Shown: positions 46,483 through 57,868 of the stretch, in pieces | Position numbering within the stretch: position 1 is the stretch's first letter | Layout of the letters: every line of letters starts with the position of its first letter | Assembly (NCBI RefSeq): GCF_954871325.1 | Contig: NC_088779.1 | Span: 14,696,846 to 14,760,845 of the forward strand | Length of the DNA stretch: 64,000 bases | Direction: 5' to 3' | Source: Gordionus sp. m RMFG-2023 | Lineage: Eukaryota > Nematomorpha > Gordioida > Chordodea > Parachordodidae | Translations under genes and position numbers: made by a program | Notes under the pieces: model-generated | Seen by the model: only the letters and a program-made list of their open reading frames with translations | What the model was told of the DNA's origin: nothing | The model's database searches: none

Positions 46483-47269
46483 TATAGAAAAACGTTTTTT
46501 TATTACAAATATCAATAAATTATCTTTTTATATTATATTTTATAAGGTCCAAATTTAATACCAATATCTATATATAAATTGAATATAAATTTAAATATGA
46601 TTGAAAATTTTCTACAAATCATTTATTTCTAGGCTTTTTTCGGCTGTATTTTTTTTGAAAAGATATTATTCGCACCACAATGATTTCTTCTCCATATTTT
46701 AATATTTAATATATGATATCCACTTCAATATAGAAGGTCAATTAATATTTATGAATATTAAGTTTGATAAATTATTTACTCTTAAATTCGCTCTATTATC
46801 TACATGATCAAATTCATAACATGAAAACCCATTTCACATTCGTCTGTATTGCAGTAAAAAGTAAGTATTCTCGCAGTTAATTATTTTTTTCTAAATTTTT
46901 TATTATGAATATCTTAGCCATATTTTTGATTACCTGTTTCATATTTATTTAATTTGAATCTGTGGCAGATTTTTTTAATTATCGCTCTTCTAGGTTAGGG
47001 CCAATTTTATTTTTGAATAAAGAATATATCGGAAAGAATTTCTAAAATAAATTTATTCAAGTCATTTTACCTTCGTTTCTAAAGATATCTATTAAACGAA
47101 GCTGCATAATGTTTAGATAAATTATAAATTGTTTTATTTTTAATCTTTCTAATTTTCGATTTTATTTAATAGTAAATTTATAAATAAACATTTAATTTCT
47201 TAATCAAGCGACATCTGTGAATTCGTGGAGTTATCCTTATTCATGGAATATTACTTCGCAGGACCTCTT
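46483..47269. other. AT-rich DNA, no gene recognised
   Basis: No supported coding region. A short ATG-led stretch near 46828 (MKTHFTFVCIAVKSK) resembles a signal peptide but has no continuation I can support. Confidence 0.4.
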
Positions 47270-48058
47270 GACTATATTAGTTGGTAGGAGTAGATTCATA
47301 TTCATAATGTGTGGAGGTAGACCTGATAAGAAGCATATCGGCAAAGGAAATGATAACGCGGAAAATGCGGTTTGCTATCTTTGTGGTACCTAAAGGTATT
47401 GTAACTGATAATGGGCCTAGAACTTAGGCGATATTGTGAGAACAATATTTGCCACATTTGTTCAACGTCATACCACCCGAAGACAAATGGTCAGGCTGAA
47501 TGAACCATTCGAACTTTGAAAGCAAGATATTATGCAACTCGAGAAACAATAATGACCCACTAGAAGCAATGACTCAGGCGGTAGCAGTTTAATGGTTGGG
47601 AATACATGGTTTAATGTGTAGATCGCCAGCAAAGTTTATGTTCGGTCATCAGATAATAACTAGTCTAGATTGTGCTTGACCTAAGGTTGAGAATGTGATA
47701 AATAAATCTAATGAGAAACAAAGACTGGAACATGAAACTTATTCCACTGTTAGAGAATTTGACGTTGGTAAGTATGGATAAGGAACGAAACGGGCTGGGG
47801 AGAAGGAATGTCTAAGATCAGAATGGGTTATCTTCATTAATAATAGAGACGCCAGACCGCATAGTGTGAAAACATGATAACTAGTTAAGGGAGAGTGTGG
47901 TAACAGATACCACAGAACTGGTAATGGTAGGCAGCGGTCAGGGTGAATGTGACGAGCGTCAAGACGAGGGCAGTCACACAATATATCCAGACGACGAATG
48001 ACTGAAGAGATGTCTTTCCCCGAATTAATGAAGGGGAAATGTAGTAATGTGAAAATTA
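47270..48058 (+). mobile_element. decayed Ty3/gypsy integrase plus LTR edge
   Basis: Fossil fragment with recognisable integrase core (GIVTDNGP, then TSYHPKTNGQAE) and C-terminal region at about 47.37-47.88 kb, heavily broken and old. It is followed by GGGAGAGTGTGGTAACAGAT, typical of a polypurine tract joined to a TGT-type LTR start. Different family from A, B and C. Confidence 0.8.
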
Positions 48059-49439
48059 CATTTATAATTACATAATATATAATATTGATATAATGGAAAA
48101 TATATGTAATAAGTAATTTATATATTAAGAATAGTATACAGGAGCGGACTGACCCTTAGACCAGGTAAACATTTTGCACACGAGGCTGCAAAAAAATGTC
48201 GATTTTTGAGGCCGATCAAAGGAAAATATCAAAAAGAAGCCGATTAGAAAAAAAAATATTATTATGTTAACATTATTTTCTTTTATTATTTATTTATTCT
48301 TAATGATATCTCTATTATTTGAATATCACATTACTTGAGAATTATCATGTCGTTTACTATATTTTAATGTATAAAATATCAATAACGTCGCTTGACGCTA
48401 TACATCATTATTACCATGTTCTTTACTTTGTTTTTTTTGAATGAAGTGAAAACACTTCCGTTTGAGTTTGAGTAGAGTGAAATCTAAGTTTTTATTAATT
48501 CATTATATTATATTTTTATGCATTGATTTATTTTAGAAATAATATAGCATAATTTGTGATAGTATTTCTTGTTCTTTATTGAAATTAGATAAACCCCTGA
48601 TATAATAATTTTAATGAAATAAATTTTTGATCAATTTGATTTTATAATGTTTCTTTTTAATATTAATTAATTGAATGTTAATTTATGTGTTACAATAAAA
48701 TTAATATGCAATAAAGCCAAAACTGTATACTGCTCAATCTGCCTGGCATTTGCAGTAAGCGAAAATACTTTCACAACACAAATTTTCGACATATGCATTT
48801 AGTAATTAAAGTACATGAAATTCAAGAGTTCATATTGGTGCAGTCGAGGCCTACCTCAGAGCATCAAAAAACAAGTCATTTGATAATTGAATTAGCATTA
48901 AAATATTAAATGGAAAAAATCAACCAAATTTATAACAATGTCCACATAATAAAACAAATATTGGAGATAATAAAGTTTTCAAGCAGATAAAATTTACCCT
49001 CGAATAACAATAAACGCGCAGAAAACGCTTTTTCAAATAAGATTCTTCTATATGATGGTTCAAACGTGATAATGCCGTATAGATCTTTATCCTTTAAAAA
49101 ATTGAAATTTTAAAGGGATCCCTTTAAATCCCGTGAAGATCATGGATAGTTATGATCCCTTTAAAAATTACGACATGTATGATGGAAAAAAAACGTAAAG
49201 AATTGTTAAAAAAATCGACTTAAATTTATAAATTTTTTTTAAAAAAAGAATTATCAAAAATGAGAAGAAAAAAAATTGAGAAAAGATATAGTAAGAAAAA
49301 TAAATTGAGAAAAGATACAAATAAACTAAAGAAATCGCAAAAAGTTAGAAATAAAATAAGAAGGAATGACAAAAATAAATAAAAATTTAAGAAAAATTGA
49401 AAAATTTATAATTTTTTTTAAAAAAATTTTAAAAAATTA

Positions 49440-49800
49440 CGATTTTCCTTTTTTGAATAGGAATTTTCCTTTTTTGATTGACACTTTTCCTTTCCTTTTG
49501 GGAATTTTCCTTTTTCGATTGACACTTTTCCTTTTGTGATTGGACCTTTTCCTTTTTTGTTTGACACTTTTCCTTTTTTGATTGAACCTTTTCCTTTTTT
49601 GTTTGACACTTTTCCTTTTTTGATCTGACTTTTTCCTTTCTTTTTGGGAATTTACCTTTTTTGGACACTTTACCTTTTTTGTTTGGACCTTTTCCATTTA
49701 TGATTAACCATTTTCCTTTTTTGAACCTACCTTTTCCTTTTATGATTGAAACTTTTCCTTTTTTGATTGGGACTTTTTCTTTCTGTATCTTAGCTCGTCA
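49440..49800. repeat. TTTTCCTTTTTTGATTGACAC minisatellite
   Basis: About 14 imperfect copies of a 20-24 bp pyrimidine-rich unit (TTTTCCTTTTTTGATTGACA and variants). A few AAAAAAGGAAAA units of the same sort recur near 56.81-56.85 kb in inverted sense. Confidence 0.92.
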
Positions 49801-50003
49801 GCGAAAAGCAACAAATCAAGGTTGTTAGAGAGTATGGTTTCCATAAACTCGCCAGATCCTTGATTCAATTACCTTTTTTGATTGGGACTTTTTCTTTTTT
49901 GAATAGGAAACCCTGTATCTTAGCTCGTCAGCGAGAAGCAACAAATTAAGGTTGTTAGGGGGTATGGTTTCCAGAAACTCGCCAGATCCTTGGTTCAATT
50001 GGT
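49787..50003. repeat. 90-bp direct repeats
   Basis: Two copies of a block beginning GTATCTTAGCTCGTCAGCGA and ending CCAGATCCTTGATTCAATT, about 130 bp apart, each joined to minisatellite units. Unusually GC-balanced for the window; origin unknown. Confidence 0.85.
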
Positions 50004-50191
50004 GAATGAGATCGTCATCGTGAAGGCTCGATTTTAGATAAGCGATGGAGCCTTCGTTGAATGGGATATCTCAGTCTCTCTGTGAACACGAGGAGGGTTG
50101 TGTTTAAATTGCATAAAATATGGGCAATAGCTTTAAAAAATGTTAAAGAATCTGATAGTCCATAATCCGAAACACATATCTGAAATTGTTC

Positions 50192-50656
50192 TTAAATTTT
50201 TATTCCCAGGCCCGGAATCGTATTTGAGCCTGTCCCTGTTCCGGATATATGAAAGTGAAATCCATGGGAATTGGATTCATTATAATGGGTAAACTTAATT
50301 TTTATGCCGTTGTATTGATCAATAAAGAGCTGACTTATTTGCCATAACCATAGGGTTTTATCATTAAAATTTAATAATGTAGTTCCGTGAACCAACGAAG
50401 AACACGAATATTCACTTAATTTTGATTTCATCTCTGATATAACTTTTCTGGCTTTAGATTTTTAAATGTCACCTATATGAGTATGATCAAGAGGACTTCT
50501 TAAAATATTATTCACTTTTGTTGTTATAAAAGAATTGCATTTTTGAGACTTGTTTTTGGCGCACCTCCAGCAAATTGATTTATTTTTATTTGTTCTAAAT
50601 TTCATATTCATAATTTTGATATAAGAGGGTTGGTTTATTTTTTGATGTAAATCCAA
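50192..50656 (-). pseudogene. FLYWCH-zinc-finger Mutator-type transposase fragment
   Basis: On the minus strand, SICWRCAKNKSQKCNSFITT followed by SPLDHTHIGDI shows the W-C...C...H-x-H spacing of a FLYWCH zinc finger. One in-frame stop separates this from a continuing frame, KSKARKVISEMKSKLSEYS, ending at 50192. FLYWCH fingers are commonly fused to Mutator-like transposases in animals. No transposase core is visible, so this is the 5' fragment of a dead element. Confidence 0.55.
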
Positions 50657-50999
50657 ATTCTAACATTATAATTAATAAAAATATTATAATAAAATAGAAA
50701 ATTGAGCTATATATATAGATAAAAAAAATATTATTATATTTATTAAATACAAAACCATAATTTTTAAAAATTATAAATCTTTGTGAAAAACGATTTACTT
50801 AAAAAATATCTATAGATAAATATATTTTTTCAATAATTTTAAGAAATAATAATTTTTTTTATTGTTAAAAGTCATTTGATAATTAAATTAGTGTTAAAAT
50901 AAATGGAAAAAATCGACAAATTTATAACAATATCCACATAAACAAATATTTGAGATAATATAGTTTTTAGGCAAACAAAATTTACACTACAGTAAATCA

Positions 51000-52330
51000 A
51001 ATACTACTGAAACACTTGACCACTTTGAAAATGATTTGAATCATTGGAATTTCCTGGAAATAATTCGTATTATATCAAAGAATGATAAAATGCTCATAGA
51101 TTATTTAGAAAAGCTATTTTAAAGAGCAAACGTAGAAATACTTAAACTCTCTGACAAATCAAAATCGAAGGGAAGAGGTACTCTCATAGCCTTGTTGTCA
51201 AAAACAATTGTTAACAAATATATTGATGTTGCTCTTGATCAAATCAGAAATTTAATAAAAAAGAAATTGGTAACAAACCGTTTAGTTTGCAAATGGATAG
51301 TACTTAAGACATTAGCATTTATGATCAAGCAACCATTTGCCTACGATATGACAAAATAACAGAAAGGCTTTTCGCATTTACAAAAGTTACAAATACTTCT
51401 GGAAAAGTATTTTTTGATATCTTGAGTGAATGCATTTTATAACATGGAATTCAAATGAGAAGTATAAATGGAGAATCATTTGATGGTGCTGCAAATATGC
51501 GGGGTGAATTTGGCAAGCTCTTATTAGACAAGAGGCTTCAGTTAGTTTGTTTTTGGTGTTACAGTCACGTATTAAATCTCTGATATATGATTCATGCGAT
51601 AATATTGAAGGCAAAAATTTATTTATGTTATTGAACAGTCTAGCAACTTTCTTTGATGAATCATATAAAAATAGATGCTTAAGAGAAACAAAATAATTCA
51701 TCGGCCAAAATAAGCTGCAAAAAATAGGTGAGTCAAGGTGGTGGGCACGTGAAAAAGCTCTTAGATGGATATATGGTTAAGAGAGCTTGCTTCCAAGTGC
51801 ACTTCAATTTATAATAGATAATAAATCATTTGATGGAAAAACCTCATCAGAAGCGCAGCCTTTGATTGATAATTTATGTAAATTCAAGACTCTAAGTACA
51901 GCTATAATATATTTGGAAATTTTTGAAATAATTGGGCCACTGTCATATCTTCAAACTAAAAATTTAGATATTTTGTCAGCATGGAAAATTATAGAAGATG
52001 CTAAGTCTTCTTATCATCGTTAACTATTACATCGATTAATAATAAAGCAATAAAAATGGCTTCTAATTAAATAAAACACTTTCATATTTTAAGCTCTCCA
52101 TAGAGTATCTGGATACAGAAAGCTCTGCCAAAAAATCAAATAGAACGAGCGAAGAGAATATATAATGATGAAAGCCAAGATGGACGCTCTAAAAAATTGA
52201 TTGACCTTTATATGGTCTAAGTATTTCGTGCTATAATTGATCAAACATCTTGTCGAAACGGTTTTCTGAAAATAGAGAGCTTAATATAAATGTGCAATAT
52301 TTGCATCCAAGACATTTTGATGAAATAAAT
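51000..52330 (+). pseudogene. decayed hAT transposase (ZMYM1-like)
   Basis: Plus-strand pieces with many stops. SFDGAANMRGEFGKLLLDK, then VCFWCYSHVLNL (51.48-51.58 kb), correspond to the YDGASNMSG and CYCHRLNL blocks of intact relatives. KIGESRWWAREKALRWIYG (about 51.72 kb) is the conserved TRW block. The longest open piece is 51787-52023 (LQFIIDNKSFDGKTSSEAQP onward). The right order for one hAT gene, but no intact frame. Confidence 0.75.
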
Positions 52331-52457
52331 AGTAAAGGTATTTCTAAAAAGCCTTGAAAAATATGAGTGTTAAATTACGTAAAGAATTGGGTTCATTGAC
52401 CAGTGTATTCAAAGATTTAACAGCAGAATTAAATGAAACGGACTATGATATCGTATG

Positions 52458-52772
52458 TAGTGATCTGCATCGGGCCTAATTTGGCCCGGCCCGGCCCGAA
52501 CCCGAAATTTATTTTTAAAAAATTTACCGGCCCAGACCCGAATTTATTTTAATATAGAAATTAATTTTTATAATTACTTAAAATAAAAGACATATGTTAT
52601 ATAGCGTTTAATTTCAATAAATTAAATCAAAAATTTTTATTTTACATAAAAATTCAATATAAAATTGATAAATTTTGATATATTTAATAAAATTTCCGAG
52701 GTCCGCCCCACCTGGCCCGAAATTTTTTTAAAATATTTACCCGGCGGCCGGGCCTAACTTTGCAGATCTCTA
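52458..52772. mobile_element. 315-bp hAT MITE, GGCCCGG-rich
   Basis: Ends TAGTGATCTGCA and TGCAGATCTCTA with GGCCCGGCCCGG-rich subterminal DNA, and the perfect 8-bp target duplication ATCGTATG at 52450-52457 and 52773-52780. No coding capacity. A related fragment lies at 10653. Confidence 0.97.
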
Positions 52773-53579
52773 ATCGTATGTACAAGTGAGGAGTCAATGA
52801 AGAAGACAGAATATTACAATATGATAATTGTAACAAGTGTTTAATATGCGTGTATAAAATTCTTAAAAGATCCAATATGCACACAAGTGCATATCTAATT
52901 TATTTTTGGCATATAAATACATTACTTTGCCATTTATGCAGGTTAATTGCGAGAGAACAGTAAAGTAAAAATTATAAAAAATAGGTTGAGAGCTAATAAT
53001 AACCAATAAAAATATGAAGTTTAATGATGTCAGTTGACCGAGTACTATTAGCGCAGATTGAATTAGAAGATATTCTTGTTTATTTGTGTAAAGGTTCAAA
53101 GTTAATGAAAGATTTATTAACGTAAAAATTATATATTATCTTAATTCTTTTATTTAAGTCTTATTTAGATCTATTTACAATATGATCGGTGCCTTTATAA
53201 GTGCATTAATTTTATTCTCTGTGAAATATTGTATAATTGCAATAATTTTATATGTGTAATTAATTGATTTTATATATTGAGTATGTATTATTGCAATATC
53301 GTAGTAAATCTAATATAAAATATATGTGTTCAATGAATATTTTTTTATATGTGCAATGAATACGATTTCAGATGTTTAATTTTTTAAAATAAAATATATG
53401 ATTATTATGTCATACTATTCTTTTTTTGTTATTAAAAATGTAAATCATTTGAACAAACCCAGCCGAAGGCCGGGCAAAAGCAGGCCGAAGGCCCGCAAAA
53501 TGGGGGCATTGGGGCGAAACTCCCATAGTAATAAGGCCGTTATAAAAAATGGAGGCCGTAGCGTTGTCAGTCGCCCCTG

Positions 53580-54610
53580 TTAGTTTATTCGTTAATTAGT
53601 GATATTTTATAATCATTATATAAATATATATTTACTGATAATATAATATCGTAAAACTCAATAGTATTATTATTCATCAATTATTATTTCTATTTTTTCT
53701 CTACCGTTGAAATTGACTGTGTTAAATTTCTCATCATTTTACCACGGACAGTCATTTTACAGTTCGTTTAATCTTATTACTAAAAATTAATTACTGACTT
53801 CAAAAACATTGTCCCATAATTACAATGAAAATTGATGCTTGACACTCAAAAAGATCGGGGGCCTTTTTTCTAAGAAAATTGATGTTTGAAAATATATGGA
53901 TTTAAAATTATTGCGATTAATAATTATTATTAATTAACATAAGTAGTCATATCATAATTGAATAATAATATTAATTTTTCACTTCAAAAAAATTTGAAGC
54001 CAAATTTTATATTTAGTCAGCTAATTTAAACATTAATATCGAGAAAAGATTTTTTAACTGCTTTATTAATTACGTTAGATAAAGCCGTCTATATCAAGAA
54101 TATTACTAATATAATATATAAACATGATAAAATAAAATTTATTAAAAATTTTAACTGATTACTACTTTAAGTATTTAGGAAAGTCAAGGTTTATAGGCCA
54201 TAATTTTACATTTTAAACCTTTTTAAAATCTTTATAAAAAAAAATAAGTATATTTTCTGGGCCTATAATAATTTACCGCTCTACTTAAAACTATTAGAAA
54301 TTAACTACTTTATTTTTAAATCCGATCTTCAGCTTTAATTATGAACAAATAAATAGATATTATAATTGATGTTTATTATAAATAATTGAACAATGCAGTT
54401 TATAAATTTTATGAAACTTAAAAACTGTTGAATTTATAATATTTTTTATAGATATGCTTAAATTTTAAGTCATATTTAGAAACATAAATTTGATCTTAAA
54501 TAGCTTATATAGTGCCAATTATCATTTAATAATAGTAGATAATAATCATAATATAAAATCTTATAAACTTAAGATTATAAAGACTATTATTTTTTTATAT
54601 ATATTCTAAA
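53580..54610. other. AT-rich DNA, no gene recognised
   Basis: No coding, repeat or RNA-gene pattern was supported on either strand in this kilobase. Confidence 0.5.
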
Positions 54611-56611
54611 CAGTGGCGTCGCTAGGGGGGCGCAGGGGCTCGAGCCCCCTGAAGCAAAAATTTTTTTTTAATGGCTCCTTAATATCCCCTTGAACTAAAA
54701 ATAAATTTTTTTGATTGCCCACTGAATGATTTCTTTTATAATTCTATTGAGTAATATATAGATTTAATTTTAATTTAAAAATTAATGTCTATCTAAATTA
54801 TTCTTAAATGAATACTATTTTAATTATTAGATTAGATTAATACTTATAAATTATATTTTCACTATATCAGCTTGCAATCAAATTTTGTGTTAAAAATAGA
54901 ATATTAATATCGCTCACTAAATATTAATTTAGCATTAACTGTTGAAGTTTTATTGACTTTTATTATTAAAATTATTATATAACCCTTATTAAATAAATAT
55001 GAATTGAAAATTAACAAATTTAATATTGTAATTAGCCGAGTTCAAAATCACTAATTAATATTGATATTTCAATTTAATTACCATGCCTCTTCTTAAAATT
55101 ATTTTCAAGGTCCAAATCCAAATAAGTATAAATGATTTATTTATAAAAAGTAAGTAAACATATAGTTTATCCTCTATTAGATATAATGGGTTATAAAAGA
55201 TTAGGTTAAATACCACTTTTACAGACGTATTTGACATTTATATAATATATTACAGTTAATATTTTATAAATGCTTTTGATAATAAATATAAGTAATAAAT
55301 TGCTTATAAATATTTAACGCCATCTATTTATTTAGAAATTTTTTTTAAAATTTAACGTCTTATTATTTATCCCAGAATGGATGTAATAAATTAGATATTT
55401 TCTTCTCTTTTTCGTGTTTTTAGGAAAACTATTTTTTTCTTATTTGAAAAATAGTTTTGAGTTAAATTTTTAATACCAGTATATTTTTGATATTATTACA
55501 AGCCTCTACTATTTTAAGATATAATATACCAACTAGAGGTGGTGCGACAATAATATATAAAATCTTAATTAATTTCTTTTATCATATCATATCACTCAGG
55601 TTCTTATTTAATAGTTATAAAATGTTTCATTTCTTATATGGCATCCCTGCCTTGTAAATAACTTAAGTTTCAATACATTTGCATAATTTCTTCTAAAGAT
55701 TTTTAGTGTTTTTGTTTTATCAATTTATCTAGCATAATAAATTCTGATATAAGTTAATATAGTGAGTGTCATGGTTATGATTGCAAATTAACCAGAATCT
55801 ATTATTTGTGTGGCTATGTAATTTAAGATAAATTATTACAGATTCTGAGAGCATATGATTGCATATTTATGAGCAATAATGGTCAACTGTGTAATTGTTT
55901 TTATATCATTAAAAATGGAAGATAATCGTTTAGAAATTTAGTATCTAATAATTTTTTTCTCAATTACTTATCTAGCTTACAACATGTCATTTAAGAGGAA
56001 GCTCTAACCTCGATATAGTTTTGTGATTTGGATTGGTGGTTTATATTCTCTTCTCCAAATATTGTTGATTTGTTTAGGCCTATAAATTTTTCTTTATTAG
56101 TCCATTTTATAAAACATTGTCTAAAAATGGTAACAGAGTGTTATATTAGTTTCTTAATTTGTCAATGTAAGTTGCTAATTTTATAATATATAGTTTTTAA
56201 AAACCATTATCAATTGAGGCATATGTAATATGTATGATTTAATTAACCTTTTTTATCACTTGTCATTTTTAGATGCAAAATTTATATCAGCTATCGAAAA
56301 TATTTTATACTGTAATAAATAGATTTTGTATTAAAAAATAATATTTTTAGAAATGTCTTATATTGTTTTAATTATTTATATGCTAGTTATTTTGTATGCA
56401 TAATATAATAAATGACAAAATATGAAATTCAGAATAATTATTCAGACATAGCAAATTTTTAGAAAGTATAATATATTAATATAAAACACGGCCAAAGGCC
56501 GGGCAAAAGCGGGATGAAGGCCCGCAAATGGGAGGGCATGGGGGGCTTCGCCACCCATAAAATTATTCTTAGTTGAGCCCCCTGAGAGTGTAAAGACTAG
56601 CGACACCCCTG
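54611..56611. mobile_element. complete non-autonomous hAT, 2.0 kb
   Basis: Ends CAGTGGCGTCGCTAG and CTAGCGACACCCCTG with the perfect 8-bp target duplication ATTCTAAA at 54603-54610 and 56612-56619. GC-rich palindromes (GGCCAAAGGCCGGGC; GGGGGGCTTCGCCACCC) lie near the right end. No transposase. It is the reference copy for the split element at 19541-40403 and is related to 21254-22444. Confidence 0.97.
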
Positions 56612-56934
56612 ATTCTAAATAATTATATATTAATAGGTGGTATTATTAAACTTATTGATTTTAACCGATTAAAAAAACGGCTAACTCAATATTTTTCCGG
56701 AAAACTATTAGCAAGCCTTAAAATTGTTCATAGATGTAACCAAAGTTTGGAAATCTATCCCCGAGCGAAATCTCGAAGTTTAAGTAATATATTTCTGAAT
56801 AGGGTTTCCCTTCCAAAAAAGGAAAAGTCCAAATCAAAAAAGGAAAAAAATATTTTATCCAATTAAAAGATTTCTCTAGGTTGCTAATTCCTTGAGTTGG
56901 TATTATCATTTAACTTATATTCATTGCATTAACT

Positions 56935-57720
56935 TAGACCTGTGCGCCGATAAAATTATCGGCGGCAAGCCCGAGTTTCAAAAATCCAATCGGCGGTTTT
57001 TTTAATTGCTAATTAATATTTTTAAGAAAAATAAATTAAAATATACACTACACTACAGATATTTTGGCAGAATTTTAATCTTTATTAAGAAAACTCATTA
57101 TATATTCAAAATAGATTTTGTAATTTTATAATTATCTAGGGAAATAATATATGAGCCATCATTATCATTTTAAGTTTATTTCAATTTCACTTCAAAAAAT
57201 TGATGCCAAATTTAAGGTAAACCTTTTAGTGAAGATTAAACTCTTTATATAAATTTTGAAAGTAAAGATTAGATCTGATTCATAGTTTGAGATAGTGATT
57301 CCCAATTCTTTTCAAAACGTTATTAATTAAAATTTTTATTTGCTCCAGATATGCTCTCAAGCTTAAATAATATATTATGCCACCTGGTGGGGACATTTAA
57401 TTTTTAAGTTTTCATGTGTGTGGCCGAATAATATATCATTGGTGGTGTGGCCTTATTATTATCATTGGAATCTGGTATGGGGGTATCGATCAATGCTATC
57501 AATATCTAGCCGAATTCTACTTATTTATATATTTTAATTTTTTTATGGTTTGACAAATAAATAAAAATAAAAAATAATTTTCGATTGCATTCCTAGTAGT
57601 AAACTTGACGCTTCGTCACTGATCCATTTAACCAGATTATTAAACCATGGCATCGCCCAAGCATAAATGATGTTCAGATTCACTTAATCAAACAATTTTT
57701 TAACATCTCCTTTAAAAAAA
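56935..57720 (-). mobile_element. hAT fragment upstream of FANCD2-like gene
   Basis: Left end TAGACCTGTGCGCCGATAAA with a short CGGCGG palindrome, as in the hAT at 40423-46474. The interior keeps decayed minus-strand pieces of that transposase: the block around 57.35-57.42 kb equals the CPTRWHSI region, and 57.65-57.67 kb equals the CLGHGLHY region. The other terminal repeat is absent. Confidence 0.7.
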
Positions 57721-57868
57721 ATATGTAAAATCATTTTTAAATTTTATTTGATGTTAAAATTAATATAAAATAAGAATTTATTAAAATCCTGATTGATAAA
57801 AATCTACAACAATGATCTTGACCAGTTGTAAGAATAAAAATGCAGAAAATATGGAAATTATTTTTTAG

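Larger units (their letters stand above)
48871..50985. repeat. 130-bp direct repeats flanking a 1.9-kb segment
   Basis: 48871-49000 and 50867-50985 share AAGTCATTTGATAATTgAATTAG-type sequence through AAATTTACC/CAC, about 80% alike. Between them lie minisatellites and a FLYWCH/Mutator remnant. This could mark an insertion by recombination or a segmental duplication. Confidence 0.65.
48139..53579. mobile_element. possible old 5.4-kb hAT with nested repeats
   Basis: The left edge CAGGAGCGGACTGACC and right edge (read inward) CAGGGGCGACTGACAA are similar. The flanks ATAGTATA and TTAGTTTA agree at 6 of 8 positions. The interior has a decayed hAT transposase in the right half. The two edges could also belong to different elements, because the right edge has the GCCGAAGGCCGGGC palindromes seen in the non-autonomous family at 54611-56611. 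Confidence 0.4.

Noticed and set aside
46828-46880. Signal-peptide-like start MKTHFTFVCIAV
   Set aside because: No downstream exon or family match; it could be chance in AT-rich DNA.
49418-49697. Lys-rich repetitive minus-strand ORFs
   Set aside because: Translations of the pyrimidine-rich minisatellite in three frames.
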